DNA of 64,000 bases from UBA7672 sp963718145 (GTDB taxonomy: Bacteria; Pseudomonadota; Alphaproteobacteria; Caulobacterales; Hyphomonadaceae), in contig CAVQYJ010000008.1 of NCBI GenBank assembly GCA_963718145.1, forward strand, positions 62,001 through 126,000. Reading direction: 5' to 3'. Below the pieces are notes generated by a model, which was given only the letters and a program-made list of their open reading frames with translations, ran no database searches and was not told the DNA's origin. Made by a program: the position numbers and the translations under genes. Each line of letters starts with the position of its first letter. The first letter of the stretch is position 1. Positions 9,808 to 18,970 of this stretch are shown here, piece after piece.

Positions 9808-11589
9808 ATGAGGTCAGGTTTCAGAGCGCTATTCCTGTCGGCGGCGGCCGTCTCGGTCTCCGGGTGCAGCATGCTGCAGCCCAAGAGCGAATGGATGGAC
9901 GCGAGCCTGTTCGAGGAGATGCAGAACGCCGAGGAATACGCCGACTTCCTGACCGCGCGCTATGCCGACATGGCAGGCGATCCGGCGGAAGCGGCAACCT
10001 TCTATCGCCGCTCGTTTGACCGCTCGCCTGGCGATCCGTCGGCACTCGAGCTCGCGACGCTGTCGACGCTGGTTGCGGCCGAAACAGACGTGGGAATTGA
10101 TCTTGTCACCGGCGCCGATCCGCAGGTCGCTGCCGCCTCGCCCACAGCGCAGTTCGTGCTGGCGGTCGAGGACATTGCCAACAGCAAGGCGCCGCGGGCG
10201 CTGGTGCGCCTGAAGACGGCCGACATCGGCAACATCAACCAGGACGTCAAGGGTTTCCTGATCGCCTGGCTCACGGCGGCCAGCGACACCAATGCCGGCG
10301 TCGTGGCGCTCGACCAGCTCTACGACCAGCAGTCCGCACGGCGCATGCTCGCGGGCGAGCAGGTGGCGATGAAGGGGCTGATCTTCCTCGCCGCAGGCCG
10401 CGATGTCGAAGCGCTGCATGCGTTCGACCAGGCGGCGCGGTTGCCGCTGGGAGCGCCAGACTATCTGGCCTCGATCCGGGCGCGGCTGATGGCGGCCACC
10501 GGCGATGGGGCCGGCGCGCGCAAACTGATCGAGACGCTGGTCGAGGAAACCGGTGCAACATCCGGCACGGAACAGGTGCTGGCGCTGATCGAGTCCGGCA
10601 AGCCAATTCCCCGTCCGCAAATATCGTTGCGCCAAGGTGCGGCGATCGCGGTCTATCTCGCGACGGCGGGGCGGGTGGCGCGTTTCAACTCTGATCTTGC
10701 AATCATGCGTTACTCTCTGGCGTTGCGTCTCGATCCCGGCCTGGGGCCGGCGCGGCTGGCGATTGTCGATGCCCTGAACGAGCGCGACCGGCCCGAGGAC
10801 GCGCTGGCCCAACTCCGGGGAATTTCCCAGAATTCTCCCTTGAGCGCCGATGCGCGGCTCAAGGAGGCCTGGCTGCTCAACAATCTCGATCGTCCGGCCG
10901 AAGCGCTCGCAGCCGCCGATCAGGCGCTGGCCGGATCACGCCGCCGCGACGTGCTGGTGGGCGTGGGCGACCTCTATCGCATCAACGGCAACAACCTGCG
11001 GGCCGAAGCGCTCTATTCCGAGGTCATCGAGGGCGACATGGCTGCAAACGCACATGACTGGCGCGTGCTGTTCACGCGCGCCAGCGTCCGCGAGGCCGCC
11101 GGAAACTGGAAGGATGCGGAGACCGACCTGACCGCGGCCCTCGTCCTGGAGCCGGACCGTCCGGAGCTACAGAATTTCCTCGGCTATGCCTGGGTCAATC
11201 GCGGCATCCGCGTGCAGGAAGGCATGGCTCTGATCCGCAAGGCGGTCGCGGCGCGGCCCGACCAGGGCTATATCGTCGACAGCCTCGGCTGGGCGCAGTT
11301 CTCGCTCGGTGAATACGAGGAAGCCGTGGAGACCCTGGAGCGCGCCGCCGAACTTTCCCCGAGCGATGCCGAAATCGTCGACCACCTGGGCGACGCCTAC
11401 TGGCGAACCGGCCGTGCGATCGATGCGGCCTATGAGTGGCGCCGCGCCTTGCAGCTCGATCCCGATCCGGCGCGCGAGGCGGCATTGCACACAAAGCTCG
11501 ACAAGGGCTTGCCCCCGCTTCCGGCCGCGAGCCTGGCGGCTGCAGGACATGCCGCGCCCCAAGGCGCACAGCAGGCATCGCCTCAATGA
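9808..11589 (+). CDS. TPR-repeat lipoprotein, 593 aa
   Basis: The chosen ATG at 9808 begins a signal peptide ending in the lipobox VSGC; the open frame starts at 9754, but that would place the signal internally. Tetratricopeptide repeats fill the rest, most clearly near the C terminus (FLGYAWVNRGIRVQEGM, IVDSLGWAQFSLGEYEEA, IVDHLGDAYWRTGRAIDAA). The protein probably sits on a membrane facing the periplasm and scaffolds other proteins. The stop codon overlaps the start of ispE (ATGA), so the two are translationally coupled. The lipoprotein at 5432-7529 is a distant paralogue. Confidence 0.8.
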   Translation: MRSGFRALFLSAAAVSVSGCSMLQPKSEWMDASLFEEMQNAEEYADFLTARYADMAGDPAEAATFYRRSFDRSPGDPSALELATLSTLVAAETDVGIDLVTGADPQVAAASPTAQFVLAVEDIANSKAPRALVRLKTADIGNINQDVKGFLIAWLTAASDTNAGVVALDQLYDQQSARRMLAGEQVAMKGLIFLAAGRDVEALHAFDQAARLPLGAPDYLASIRARLMAATGDGAGARKLIETLVEETGATSGTEQVLALIESGKPIPRPQISLRQGAAIAVYLATAGRVARFNSDLAIMRYSLALRLDPGLGPARLAIVDALNERDRPEDALAQLRGISQNSPLSADARLKEAWLLNNLDRPAEALAAADQALAGSRRRDVLVGVGDLYRINGNNLRAEALYSEVIEGDMAANAHDWRVLFTRASVREAAGNWKDAETDLTAALVLEPDRPELQNFLGYAWVNRGIRVQEGMALIRKAVAARPDQGYIVDSLGWAQFSLGEYEEAVETLERAAELSPSDAEIVDHLGDAYWRTGRAIDAAYEWRRALQLDPDPAREAALHTKLDKGLPPLPAASLAAAGHAAPQGAQQASPQ

Positions 11590-12494
11590 GCGACCGCGCC
11601 GCCCGCGCCAACCTGATCTCTGCCTGGGCGCCGGCGAAAGTGAATCTCTATCTGCATGTTGGAGCGCCGGGAGCGGGCGGGCTGCACCCGCTCGACAGCC
11701 TCGTGATGTTCGCCGATACGCGCGCGGCCGACCGCGTTTCGGCGCGAGTTTTCCCGCAATTGACACTGTCGGTCGAGGGGCCCAACGCCAAGGCGCTGAA
11801 GAACGCGCCGAACAACCTGACGCTTGCCGCCGCCATGGCGTTGAGGGATGCATGCGACCGCACCGGACTGGGAGCGGAACTGGTGCTCTATAAGGAGCTT
11901 CCGGTTGCCGGCGGCGTTGGCGGCGGATCGGCTGATGCGGCTGCGACGCTGCGGCTTCTCAACAGCATGTGGGGGGTCGAGTTTGGCGAGGCTGCGCTGG
12001 AGCGTCTGGCCAACCAGCTCGGCTCGGATGTGTCTGCGTGTGTGCGCGGCCGGGCGCTGGTGATGCGCGGGGCGGGCGAGCGCCTGCAGGATGTGCGTGC
12101 GCCCGACCTGTCCGTCGTCCTGGTCAATCCTGGCGTCACGCTGGAGACGCGCCGTGTGTTCGAGCGCTTCGACCAGATGGGCGCTAACCGCACATTCCGC
12201 GAAACCAGCCCACCGGCGGCGGTGAATCTTGAGAGCTTCGTCTCGGAGCTTTCCCAGTATCGCAACGACCTTCATGCGGCGGCGGTGGCGCTATGCCCGG
12301 AGATCGACAAGGCGTTGGCTGCGATCCGCAATGAGAAGGGCTGCCTGCTCGCGCGGATGTCCGGCTCGGGGCCGACATGCTTTGGCGTGTTCGACAGCGA
12401 GGCCTCGGCGGAAGCGGCCGCGCGCCACATCGCCGAGCGCAAGCGCCGCTACTGGGTTCGCGGCGCCACGCTGCGCGGCTCTGCTTCCACTTGA
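11586..12494 (+). CDS. ispE: 4-diphosphocytidyl-2-C-methyl-D-erythritol kinase
   Basis: IspE phosphorylates CDP-methylerythritol with ATP in the MEP pathway for isoprenoid precursors. The 302-aa protein has the N-terminal WAPAKVNLYLHV and the GHMP kinase ATP loop PVAGGVGGGSADAAATL, and near the C terminus the glycine motif MSGSGPTCFGVF. Its ATG overlaps the stop of the upstream TPR gene by four bases. A polyprenyl diphosphate synthase of the downstream pathway lies 1 kb away on the other strand. Confidence 0.93.
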   Translation: MSDRAARANLISAWAPAKVNLYLHVGAPGAGGLHPLDSLVMFADTRAADRVSARVFPQLTLSVEGPNAKALKNAPNNLTLAAAMALRDACDRTGLGAELVLYKELPVAGGVGGGSADAAATLRLLNSMWGVEFGEAALERLANQLGSDVSACVRGRALVMRGAGERLQDVRAPDLSVVLVNPGVTLETRRVFERFDQMGANRTFRETSPPAAVNLESFVSELSQYRNDLHAAAVALCPEIDKALAAIRNEKGCLLARMSGSGPTCFGVFDSEASAEAAARHIAERKRRYWVRGATLRGSAST

Positions 12495-12502
12495 CGACAG
12501 CC

Positions 12503-13555
12503 ATGCCGGAGTATCTCGCAATCCTCCTTGCCTTTGCTGCGGCCGTGGTCCCGGCGGCGGCGGTTTGCCGGCTGATGATGCTGGCGCCCGTACTTGATGC
12601 GCCGATCGAAGAGCGCAAGCTGATGGTTCAGTCGAGGCCGGTGCCGACGCTGGGCGGCGTCGGCATCGCGACCGGGACCGCCATCGGGGTGCTGGCGGTG
12701 GCGTTGATCGCCGACTGGTCGCTGACCGGAACCATCGTGATCACATTTGGCGCGGCGCTCGCTTCGCTCGCGCTCGGCTTCGCGGATGATGCCATGCATC
12801 TGCCGGCGCTTGGGCGGTTCCTGTGCATGCTGGCGATTGCGCTGACGATGACCGTGCTCGGAGTCCGGGTGGGCGATTCCGAGCCATGGCCTGGACTGTT
12901 GATTGATCTGCCGGTGTTTGTTGCGGTTGGCGGATCGATGCTGTGGCTGATCGTGGTGATCAACGCCGTCAACTTCATGGACGGAGCGAACGGCCTCGCG
13001 ATGGGGATGGCCGCAATCGCGGCGGCCGGGCTTGCCATTGCAGCGGCGTTTGTCGGGGCCTGGAACATCGCCTTGCTGGCAGGGGCGCTGTCGGGAGCGC
13101 TCGTGGGTTTCCTGGTGTGGAATATTCCAGGGCGCCTGTTCGCGGGGGATACAGGCGCGCTGTTCGCAGGCACGGTTTTGGGCGGGCTCTGCCTGGAGCT
13201 TGTCCGCGTGCGGCCGGATCTTCTTTTCGTGCCGCCGATCCTGCTGATGCCGTTTCTGTCGGACGTGCTGCTGACTCTGATCTGGCGCATGCAACACGGC
13301 AAGAAACTGTGGGAGTCGCATCTCGACCATGTCTACCAGATCGCCCTCAAGGCGCGACTGAAGCACTGGCAGGTTTCGGCCATTCACGCTGTATGGGCGA
13401 TGAACGCTGCGCTGATTGGGATTGTTGCGGCGATTGTCGGCCGGGAAGTTCCGCTGCTGGCGTTCGTCGTGCTGCTGCTGGTGTCGACCTGGGTCCATCT
13501 CTGGGCCCGCAAGGTCGGTGTGAAAGCGGGGCTGGTCGGAGCGAAGGTCGCCTAG
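12503..13555 (+). CDS. MraY/WecA-like glycosyl-phosphate transferase, 350 aa
   Basis: This polytopic membrane protein belongs to glycosyltransferase family 4, which moves a sugar-1-phosphate from a UDP-sugar to undecaprenyl phosphate to start a cell-surface glycan. Seen in it are the Asp pair GFADDAMHLP, the motif NAVNFMDGANGLA, FAGDTGALF and the late His region HLDHVYQ. About ten hydrophobic segments are visible. It starts 8 bases after ispE and is probably cotranscribed with it. It lies outside any mur cluster, so a WecA or TagO-type role is more likely than MraY. Its stop overlaps the stop of the convergent polyprenyl synthase gene by four bases. Confidence 0.85.
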   Translation: MPEYLAILLAFAAAVVPAAAVCRLMMLAPVLDAPIEERKLMVQSRPVPTLGGVGIATGTAIGVLAVALIADWSLTGTIVITFGAALASLALGFADDAMHLPALGRFLCMLAIALTMTVLGVRVGDSEPWPGLLIDLPVFVAVGGSMLWLIVVINAVNFMDGANGLAMGMAAIAAAGLAIAAAFVGAWNIALLAGALSGALVGFLVWNIPGRLFAGDTGALFAGTVLGGLCLELVRVRPDLLFVPPILLMPFLSDVLLTLIWRMQHGKKLWESHLDHVYQIALKARLKHWQVSAIHAVWAMNAALIGIVAAIVGREVPLLAFVVLLLVSTWVHLWARKVGVKAGLVGAKVA

Positions 13556-14577
13556 TACGCGCGATTGACGCAGTGATCCGCGAGGCCGGAAAGTTCGTCG
13601 TGGAACGCGCCGCGGGCGGCTCTGGCAAGCGCTGACTGCGCAGCTGCAGACTCCAAGCGAGCCGTTTCAAGCGTGCGCTCGGCTGCGCCCGACGAGCGGA
13701 TCAGGTGGATGGCGTGGGCAAGGTCGCCTTCGTTCTGGTCGCGGGCGGCGCCCATCACGCGATCCCAGAATTTGCGGTCGCGGCTATCGGCGGCTTCGCG
13801 GGCGTAGAGCACCGGAAGGGTGAGTTTGCCTTCCCGGAAGTCGTCGCCGACCGACTTGCCGATCACGGCGGTGAGCCCGCCATAGTCGAGCAGGTCGTCG
13901 GTGAGCTGGAAGGCGCGGCCAAGGCGGCGGCCGTATTCGCCCATGTGTCCGGCGATGGTCTCGTCATTGCTGCCGGTGAGGGCCCCTGCCTTCGCCGCCG
14001 CTTCAAAGAGCGCTGCGGTCTTGGCTTCGACGATGGCCATGTATTCGGGAACCGACAGGTCCGGTTGGGCAAGCGCTGCGAGCTGGCGCACTTCGCCCTC
14101 GGCGATGACGCAGGATGCGCGAGAGAGAATGTCGAGAATGCGCATGTCGCGCGTCTCGACCATCAGCGTGAACGAGCGCGCGAACAGGAAGTCGCCGACG
14201 AGGATGGAGGCCGATGCGCCCCAGACATTCTTGGCGGCGGCCTTGCCGCGGCGCAGATCCGAGTCGTCGACCACGTCGTCGTGCAGCAGCGTCGCGGTAT
14301 GGATGAACTCGACGGCGGCGGCGAGCTTGCAGACGGCGTCTCCGCCGCGTCCGCCGACGGCGCGCGCCGCGCCCAGCGTCAGGATCGGCCGCAGGCGCTT
14401 GCCCCCCGCAGCAATCAGGTAGCCGGAAAGATCAGGGATGGTGGCGACGGGGCTCGCCGCCCGTTCGGCCAATATGGTCTCGACCTCGGCGAGATCGGCT
14501 CGCAGCAGGTTCACCAATCGGTCCATGGGCGTGGCGGGTAGCGCCGCGGCCGTCCGGATTTCAGCGTGAAGGGTCAA
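13552..14577 (-). CDS. polyprenyl diphosphate synthase (octaprenyl/decaprenyl type)
   Basis: This 341-aa trans-isoprenyl diphosphate synthase has the first aspartate-rich motif LLHDDVVDDSDLRRG and the second LTDDLLDYGG, plus GGKRLRP. It elongates farnesyl diphosphate to the long side chain of ubiquinone. Small Ala and Ser residues before the first motif are consistent with a long product, though chain length cannot be read with certainty. In alphaproteobacteria it is the orthologue of IspB. It is convergent with the WecA-like gene and shares the palindrome CTAG at both stop codons. Confidence 0.92.
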   Translation of the reverse strand: MTLHAEIRTAAALPATPMDRLVNLLRADLAEVETILAERAASPVATIPDLSGYLIAAGGKRLRPILTLGAARAVGGRGGDAVCKLAAAVEFIHTATLLHDDVVDDSDLRRGKAAAKNVWGASASILVGDFLFARSFTLMVETRDMRILDILSRASCVIAEGEVRQLAALAQPDLSVPEYMAIVEAKTAALFEAAAKAGALTGSNDETIAGHMGEYGRRLGRAFQLTDDLLDYGGLTAVIGKSVGDDFREGKLTLPVLYAREAADSRDRKFWDRVMGAARDQNEGDLAHAIHLIRSSGAAERTLETARLESAAAQSALARAARGAFHDELSGLADHCVNRAY

Positions 14578-14710
14578 GGTAACCCCCTGATCGCGCTTCT
14601 CAAATCCCGCTTCCCGGGGGCGCAGCTATCATAGATATTCGCCGCGTGAGAACCTGGTCAAGAAATAGAAATCCGGACGCCCGGCTACGGCGTGGCAAGT
14701 TGTCGCTACA

Positions 14711-14965
14711 ATGATCGAAGTCCTGCGCACCAACGACGCGATCCGCCTGGATTATGCAATGGTCCTGCTCAATCGGGCAGGGTGTCATCCTGTGGTCGCG
14801 GATCGCTTCATGGCGTCCGCCGAGGGAGGCATATCGGCCTTCCAGCGGCGGATCCTGGTGCCGGACCAGCATGTCGACCTCGCAAAGGAGACACTGAAGC
14901 AGCTCGATGCGCCGCCTCCGCCGGAGGACAATTCGAGTTACGGCGATCCCGAGGACGACGCGTGA
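14711..14965 (+). CDS. DUF2007 domain protein, 84 aa
   Basis: This short acidic protein (MIEVLRTNDAIRLDYAM, LNRAGCHPVVADRFM) matches the DUF2007 family of putative signal-transducing proteins, which have a ferredoxin-like fold. The C-terminal tail is a disordered acidic segment. Its stop overlaps the GTG start of the following methyltransferase (GTGA), so the two are coupled, an arrangement that is common in alphaproteobacteria. Confidence 0.8.
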   Translation: MIEVLRTNDAIRLDYAMVLLNRAGCHPVVADRFMASAEGGISAFQRRILVPDQHVDLAKETLKQLDAPPPPEDNSSYGDPEDDA

Positions 14966-15705
14966 GTGTTCGCAACGCTGTTACGCACGACAAATTCCTT
15001 GGCGGCGCGGTGACGGTGATCCAGCCGGAATCGGGCTACCGGGCAGGCATGGACGCGGTGCTGCTGGCCGCCTCGCTCAGCGCCAAGGATGGCGAGCACC
15101 TGGCCGAGGCCGGATGCGGGGCCGGCGCGGCGCTCATGTGCGCAGCGCACAGGCTTGGCGCGTCGCGCTTCACCGGGTTCGAACGCGACCGGGCGAGCGC
15201 CCGGCTCGCGCGCGATAGCGCCGCCGCCAACCATTTCGGCGAGCGCGCCGATATCCGCATCCACGATGTCGGCGAGCGTCCGGCGGCGCTGGAAAACGTG
15301 TTCTCTCAGTCCTTCGCCAACCCGCCCTTCTTCGACCCCGGCACGGTGCGGGCGCCGGCAGCGGGCAGGGAAGCCGCCTACCTGGCCGAGACGCCCCTGA
15401 AGGACTGGATCCTGTTCCTGCACCACATCACCCGGCCGGGCGGGCGGATCACGCTGATCCACCGGGCGGCGGCGCTGGCGGAGTTGCTGGAACTCCTCAA
15501 CCCCCGAACCGGGGAAATCGAGGTTCTACCGCTCCGGCCTGCCCCGGAAGCGCCTGCCCACCGTATCCTCGTGCGTGCACGCAAGGGGCTGCGCCGGGGG
15601 CCAGTCACCCTATATGATGGACTGGCGCTGCATGAGTCAGCCGGGGGTCCGGCAACGGTTCGGGCCGAGGCCTGCCACAAGGGCGGCGCGCTGGAGTGGA
15701 GATAA
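14962..15705 (+). CDS. tRNA1(Val) (adenine-N6)-methyltransferase-like (TrmN6) protein
   Basis: The 247-aa protein is a Rossmann-fold SAM-dependent methyltransferase. It has the N-terminal LGGAVTVIQPESGYRAGMDAV, a SAM loop in EAGCGAGAALM and the catalytic motif FANPPFF of N6-adenine methylases. The family methylates A37 of a valine tRNA. The GTG start overlaps the DUF2007 stop by four bases; upstream ATGs in the frame would overlap that gene completely. Confidence 0.85.
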   Translation: MSVRNAVTHDKFLGGAVTVIQPESGYRAGMDAVLLAASLSAKDGEHLAEAGCGAGAALMCAAHRLGASRFTGFERDRASARLARDSAAANHFGERADIRIHDVGERPAALENVFSQSFANPPFFDPGTVRAPAAGREAAYLAETPLKDWILFLHHITRPGGRITLIHRAAALAELLELLNPRTGEIEVLPLRPAPEAPAHRILVRARKGLRRGPVTLYDGLALHESAGGPATVRAEACHKGGALEWR

Positions 15706-15710
15706 CCGCC

Positions 15711-15899
15711 ATGGGCGGGCTCATCCTGGTCTTTCTTCTGGTCCTCGTGATCCTGATCCTGATCACGCCCGCTCTTCGCGCGCGCGGCGCCAAGGCTCGC
15801 GACGACTTGGCGCAGACCGCACACGAGGCGGTGATCAGCCGGCTGGAAGATCATCGCAAGCGGCGGCAGCACCCCAATGACGACGTCGCCGACAGCTAG
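15711..15899 (+). CDS. small single-pass membrane protein, 62 aa
   Basis: The ATG at 15711 follows GTGGAG and begins a very hydrophobic segment (GGLILVFLLVLVILILI), followed by a basic cytoplasmic tail with a helical, charged C terminus. A GTG at 15696 in the same frame is an alternative. It lies immediately downstream of the methyltransferase gene and is probably in the same transcript. Function is unknown. Confidence 0.6.
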   Translation: MGGLILVFLLVLVILILITPALRARGAKARDDLAQTAHEAVISRLEDHRKRRQHPNDDVADS

Positions 15900-16058
15900 G
15901 CGCGTGGCTTCGGAGTCACACCGGCATTGTTAATCTGCGCATCGGTGTGGGGGCGTCAGTTTGCGCCCTTGCCGCCCTTGCGGTGACTCAGCCAGACACC
16001 AACCTGAGCGTTTGAACGGCCGCAAGAGCCGTCCACGACGCGAAGTGGAGTCCTCCCC

Positions 16059-16151
16059 GTGCTACAGATCATCCTTCAGGGCGCGTCTCTGGTTGTGGCC
16101 TTCGCGATCCTGGCCGTGCTCGCCGTGCGTCCGGACGGGAAGCAGCGTTAG
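16059..16151 (+). CDS. candidate 30-aa membrane peptide
   Basis: A GTG at 16059 follows GTGGAG eight bases upstream and opens a 30-codon frame ending at TAG 16149-16151. The peptide is almost entirely one hydrophobic helix (LVVAFAILAVLAV) with a short RPDGKQR tail, the layout of many bacterial small membrane proteins. A short hairpin (ACGGC and GCCGT at 16016-16032) lies just before it. Nothing else explains the 15900-16240 gap before glyQ. Translation is not proven. Confidence 0.4.
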   Translation: MLQIILQGASLVVAFAILAVLAVRPDGKQR

Positions 16152-16240
16152 TCCACGCGCTCCGTCCCCTGATCGTTCACGCGGATGACAGGCCGGTCGC
16201 GGCGCCTTATTGAGGCGGCAGCCTGTTTCCCGGAACGCTC

Positions 16241-17155
16241 ATGCCCGCCAAGCCCGCCGCCCCTCCCAAGCGCGAGATCGTGAAGCCGAAGAGCTTCCAG
16301 GACATCATCCTGCAGCTCTCTGCCTACTGGTCGTCCAAGGGCTGCGCGATCCTGCAGCCTTACGACATGGAGGTCGGCGCCGGCACGTTGCACCCCGCGA
16401 CCACGCTTCGCGCGCTCGGGCCGAAGCCATGGTACGCCGCCTACCCCCAGCCCTCGCGCCGTCCCAAGGATGGCCGCTATGGCGAGAACCCCAACCGGCT
16501 GCAGCACTATTACCAGTATCAGGTCATCCTGAAGCCGAACCCGCCGGACATCCAGGATCTCTATCTCGAAAGCCTCTACACCATCGGCATCGACCCGAGC
16601 GTGCACGACATCCGCTTCGTGGAAGACGACTGGGAGAACCCCACCGTCGGCGCCTGGGGCCTCGGCTGGGAAGTCTGGTGCGATGGGATGGAAGTCTCGC
16701 AGTTCACCTACTTCCAGCAGGTCGGCGGCCTCGACGTGCGCCCGGTCTCGGGCGAACTCACCTACGGTCTCGAACGCCTCGCCATGTACGTGTTCGGCCT
16801 CGACCGCGTTTACGACCTGCCGTTCAACGACCCGCAGAGCCAGTACCCGCTCACCTATGGCGACGTCTTCCTCGAGAACGAGAAGCAGCAGTCCGCCTAC
16901 AATTTCGAACACGCCGACACCGAAGTCCTCCAGCGCTGGTTCAGCGACTGCGAGAAGGTCTGCAAGAAGCTTCTCGGCCTGCCCAAGCCGCTCCCGCTCC
17001 CCGCCTATGAACAGGCGCTGAAGGCGAGCCACATCTTCAACCTGCTGGACGCGCGCGGCGTCATCTCGCCGACCGAACGCCAGAGCTTCATCGGCCGGGT
17101 GCGCGACCTCGCGAAGGGCAGTGCAGAGGCGTGGGAGAAATCGCAGAGCGCATGA
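16241..17155 (+). CDS. glyQ: glycyl-tRNA synthetase alpha subunit
   Basis: The 304-aa protein is the catalytic alpha chain of the alpha2beta2 glycyl-tRNA synthetase. Diagnostic stretches are FQDIILQLSAYWSSKGC, MEVGAGTLHPATTLRALGP, PNRLQHYYQYQVILKPNP and WEVWCDGMEVSQFTYFQQ. The beta subunit gene glyS lies about 6.7 kb downstream on the same strand instead of next to it. The stop codon overlaps the next gene (ATGA), so translation is coupled to a hypothetical protein. Confidence 0.97.
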   Translation: MPAKPAAPPKREIVKPKSFQDIILQLSAYWSSKGCAILQPYDMEVGAGTLHPATTLRALGPKPWYAAYPQPSRRPKDGRYGENPNRLQHYYQYQVILKPNPPDIQDLYLESLYTIGIDPSVHDIRFVEDDWENPTVGAWGLGWEVWCDGMEVSQFTYFQQVGGLDVRPVSGELTYGLERLAMYVFGLDRVYDLPFNDPQSQYPLTYGDVFLENEKQQSAYNFEHADTEVLQRWFSDCEKVCKKLLGLPKPLPLPAYEQALKASHIFNLLDARGVISPTERQSFIGRVRDLAKGSAEAWEKSQSA

Positions 17156-17568
17156 AGCACGCCGTTGACCTCTTCTTCGCCACGGCGAAGTTCGACAGCA
17201 CCGGCCCCGTTCGCGAGGACGCCAATGCCGGCAATCGCTTCCACGGCGAGGATCTCGCCCGCTGGCTCGTCGATGCGATGGCTGTGCGCTGGAAGGGGGC
17301 TATCGACGAGGAAGACTGGGGCTGGCTAGTCTCCAAAGCGCGCGGCGAAGGCGACCCGGACCGCATCGAAATGATCGCTGTCTATCTCGACGAGTTTGCC
17401 GGAGGCGCAAAGCCTGCCGTCTGGCGTCTGGTGCTCCAGCAGAAAGTCCGTCGCAAGTTCCTCGGCATTCTCAGCTGGACCGACGTCCCAGTCTCTGCTG
17501 ACTTCCAGGCGGCCGTGGAACAGGCCTTCGCCGCCATCGGTGCGGAGCGCCGCCAAGACGGACGATGA
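17152..17568 (+). CDS. hypothetical protein coupled to glyQ, 138 aa
   Basis: The ATG at 17152 overlaps the glyQ stop; another ATG at 17131 is possible. The protein is soluble, with many Trp residues (EEDWGWLVSKA, AVWRLVLQQKVRRKFLGI) and no recognised domain. Its stop again overlaps the start of the following DUF2809 gene. Location suggests only that it is expressed with glyQ. Confidence 0.65.
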   Translation: MKHAVDLFFATAKFDSTGPVREDANAGNRFHGEDLARWLVDAMAVRWKGAIDEEDWGWLVSKARGEGDPDRIEMIAVYLDEFAGGAKPAVWRLVLQQKVRRKFLGILSWTDVPVSADFQAAVEQAFAAIGAERRQDGR

Positions 17569-17939
17569 TGCCTCGCGCCGCCTACGCCTTCGCCGCCCTC
17601 GCCATCTTCGCCATCGAAGTCCTCATCGCGCTCTTCGTGCGTGATGCATTCATCCGCCCCTATGTCGGCGACGTCCTCGCCGTCGCGCTGGTCTACACGG
17701 CCTTGCGCGCCGTAACGCCCCTCGGCCTGTGGCCCGCGATCATTCTCGCGCTGGCGATCGCGCTTGGGGTCGAGCTGGGCCAGCTGTTCGGCGTCGCGCG
17801 TGCGCTGGGGCTGGACAGCAACCCGGTCGCGCGCGTCGTGCTCGGCGGCTCGTTCGACCCGACTGATCTTGTGGCTTACCTCGCTGGCGCGGCGCTGGTC
17901 TTGGCGGCGGAAAACCTCACCGCGTCGTGGAGGATATGA
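17565..17939 (+). CDS. DUF2809 family membrane protein, 124 aa
   Basis: The protein has about four membrane helices and the family signature FIRPYVGDVLAVALVYTAL near the N terminus and DPTDLVAYLAG near the C terminus. Similar proteins include VanZ-like families. Function is unknown. The start overlaps the previous stop by four bases and follows directly from the glyQ transcript. Confidence 0.75.
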   Translation: MMPRAAYAFAALAIFAIEVLIALFVRDAFIRPYVGDVLAVALVYTALRAVTPLGLWPAIILALAIALGVELGQLFGVARALGLDSNPVARVVLGGSFDPTDLVAYLAGAALVLAAENLTASWRI

Positions 17940-17999
17940 ACGCTTCCACCCCGCGCGCCCCCTTGCCAATGCGCCCCGCATAACGACGGAGAACCACGC

Positions 18000-18414
18000 A
18001 TGATCCGCACAACCATCCTCCTCAGTGCGCTCGCACTTTCCTCCTGCGCCACGCCAACACCGGGCGCAGCCACCGGGCCCCGCGCCCGCGACGGCCCCGC
18101 AAACCGCAGGCCTGCCGCACGCATTCGAAGCGGGCTGGAAGGGCGAGAAGGTGTGCGAGCCGCTGTTCGAAAACGAGAAGCTCCGCGCCGGCCGCTGCAC
18201 TTTCCCGCCGGGCGTCGGCCACGAACGCCACTTCCACCGGCCGCACTGGGGCTACATCGTCACCGACTCCACCATGCGCATCACCGATGCTTCCGGAACG
18301 AACGTGCGCGTCCTCAAGGCCGGAACCAGCTGGTGGAGCGACGGCATCGCCTGGCACGAAGCCGTCAATATCGGCGAGACCACCGGCGTCTACATAATCT
18401 ACGAACCGAAATAG
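18000..18414 (+). CDS. cupin-domain lipoprotein, about 137 aa (one frame break)
   Basis: The start at 18000 opens a lipoprotein signal peptide ending in the lipobox ALSSC. The coding frame changes in GGG at 18075-18077. Dropping one G joins this leader to the cupin domain (GVGHERHFHRPHWGYIV, with several His residues as metal ligands, and WWSDGIAWHEAVNIG). The domain alone could start at 18025 in the second frame, but this would lose the signal peptide. It is the first of two consecutive cupin genes. The substrate is unknown. Confidence 0.7.
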
Positions 18415-18538
18415 CGCTTACGCCGTAGCCGGCGGCGCCCTGCTGCGGTGGAGACGAGGCAGGGGTCATCCTGCAGAAACGCTCTCTTGCGACGCCGTGT
18501 CCACGTTGCGATGCTGAGTTGCATCACAGGGGAAGGCC

Positions 18539-18910
18539 ATGACGCCCAAGCCCGTCTCCATCGCCGACAAGTTCGCGCTCTTCTCCGAGCCATGGCAGCC
18601 AAAGCGCATCGGCAGGATCGACGGCTACGACGTCCGCATCGTGCGCATCAGGGGCGAGTTCATCTGGCACTCCCACGCCGCCGCAGATGAGTTCTTCCTT
18701 GTCGTCGATGGCGTGCTCCGCATGCACTTCCGCGACCGCTACGAAGATGTTCCGGCCGGATCCCTGATTATCGTGCCCAAGGGGACTGAGCACAAACCCG
18801 AGGCGCTGACGCCCGAGGCCAAGGTGATGCTGGTCGAGAAATCCGAGACGGTAAACACCGGCGATGGCGCGCACTCCGAGCGCACGGTGGCCGATCCGGA
18901 GTACATCTAG
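18539..18910 (+). CDS. cytosolic cupin-domain protein, 123 aa
   Basis: The start at 18539 follows GGGGAAGG. The protein has both cupin motifs: FIWHSHAAADEFFLVVDG with the two His and a Glu as metal ligands, and the later PKGTEHKPEAL. Similar single-domain cupins are annotated as mannose-6-phosphate isomerase-like but usually have unknown substrates. No signal peptide is present, unlike the cupin upstream. Confidence 0.8.
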   Translation: MTPKPVSIADKFALFSEPWQPKRIGRIDGYDVRIVRIRGEFIWHSHAAADEFFLVVDGVLRMHFRDRYEDVPAGSLIIVPKGTEHKPEALTPEAKVMLVEKSETVNTGDGAHSERTVADPEYI

Positions 18911-18970
18911 CAACTCAGCCGAAGCCCTACGGGATTTGGCAGGCGAGGCGGATCGTGCAACCTTGCGATC

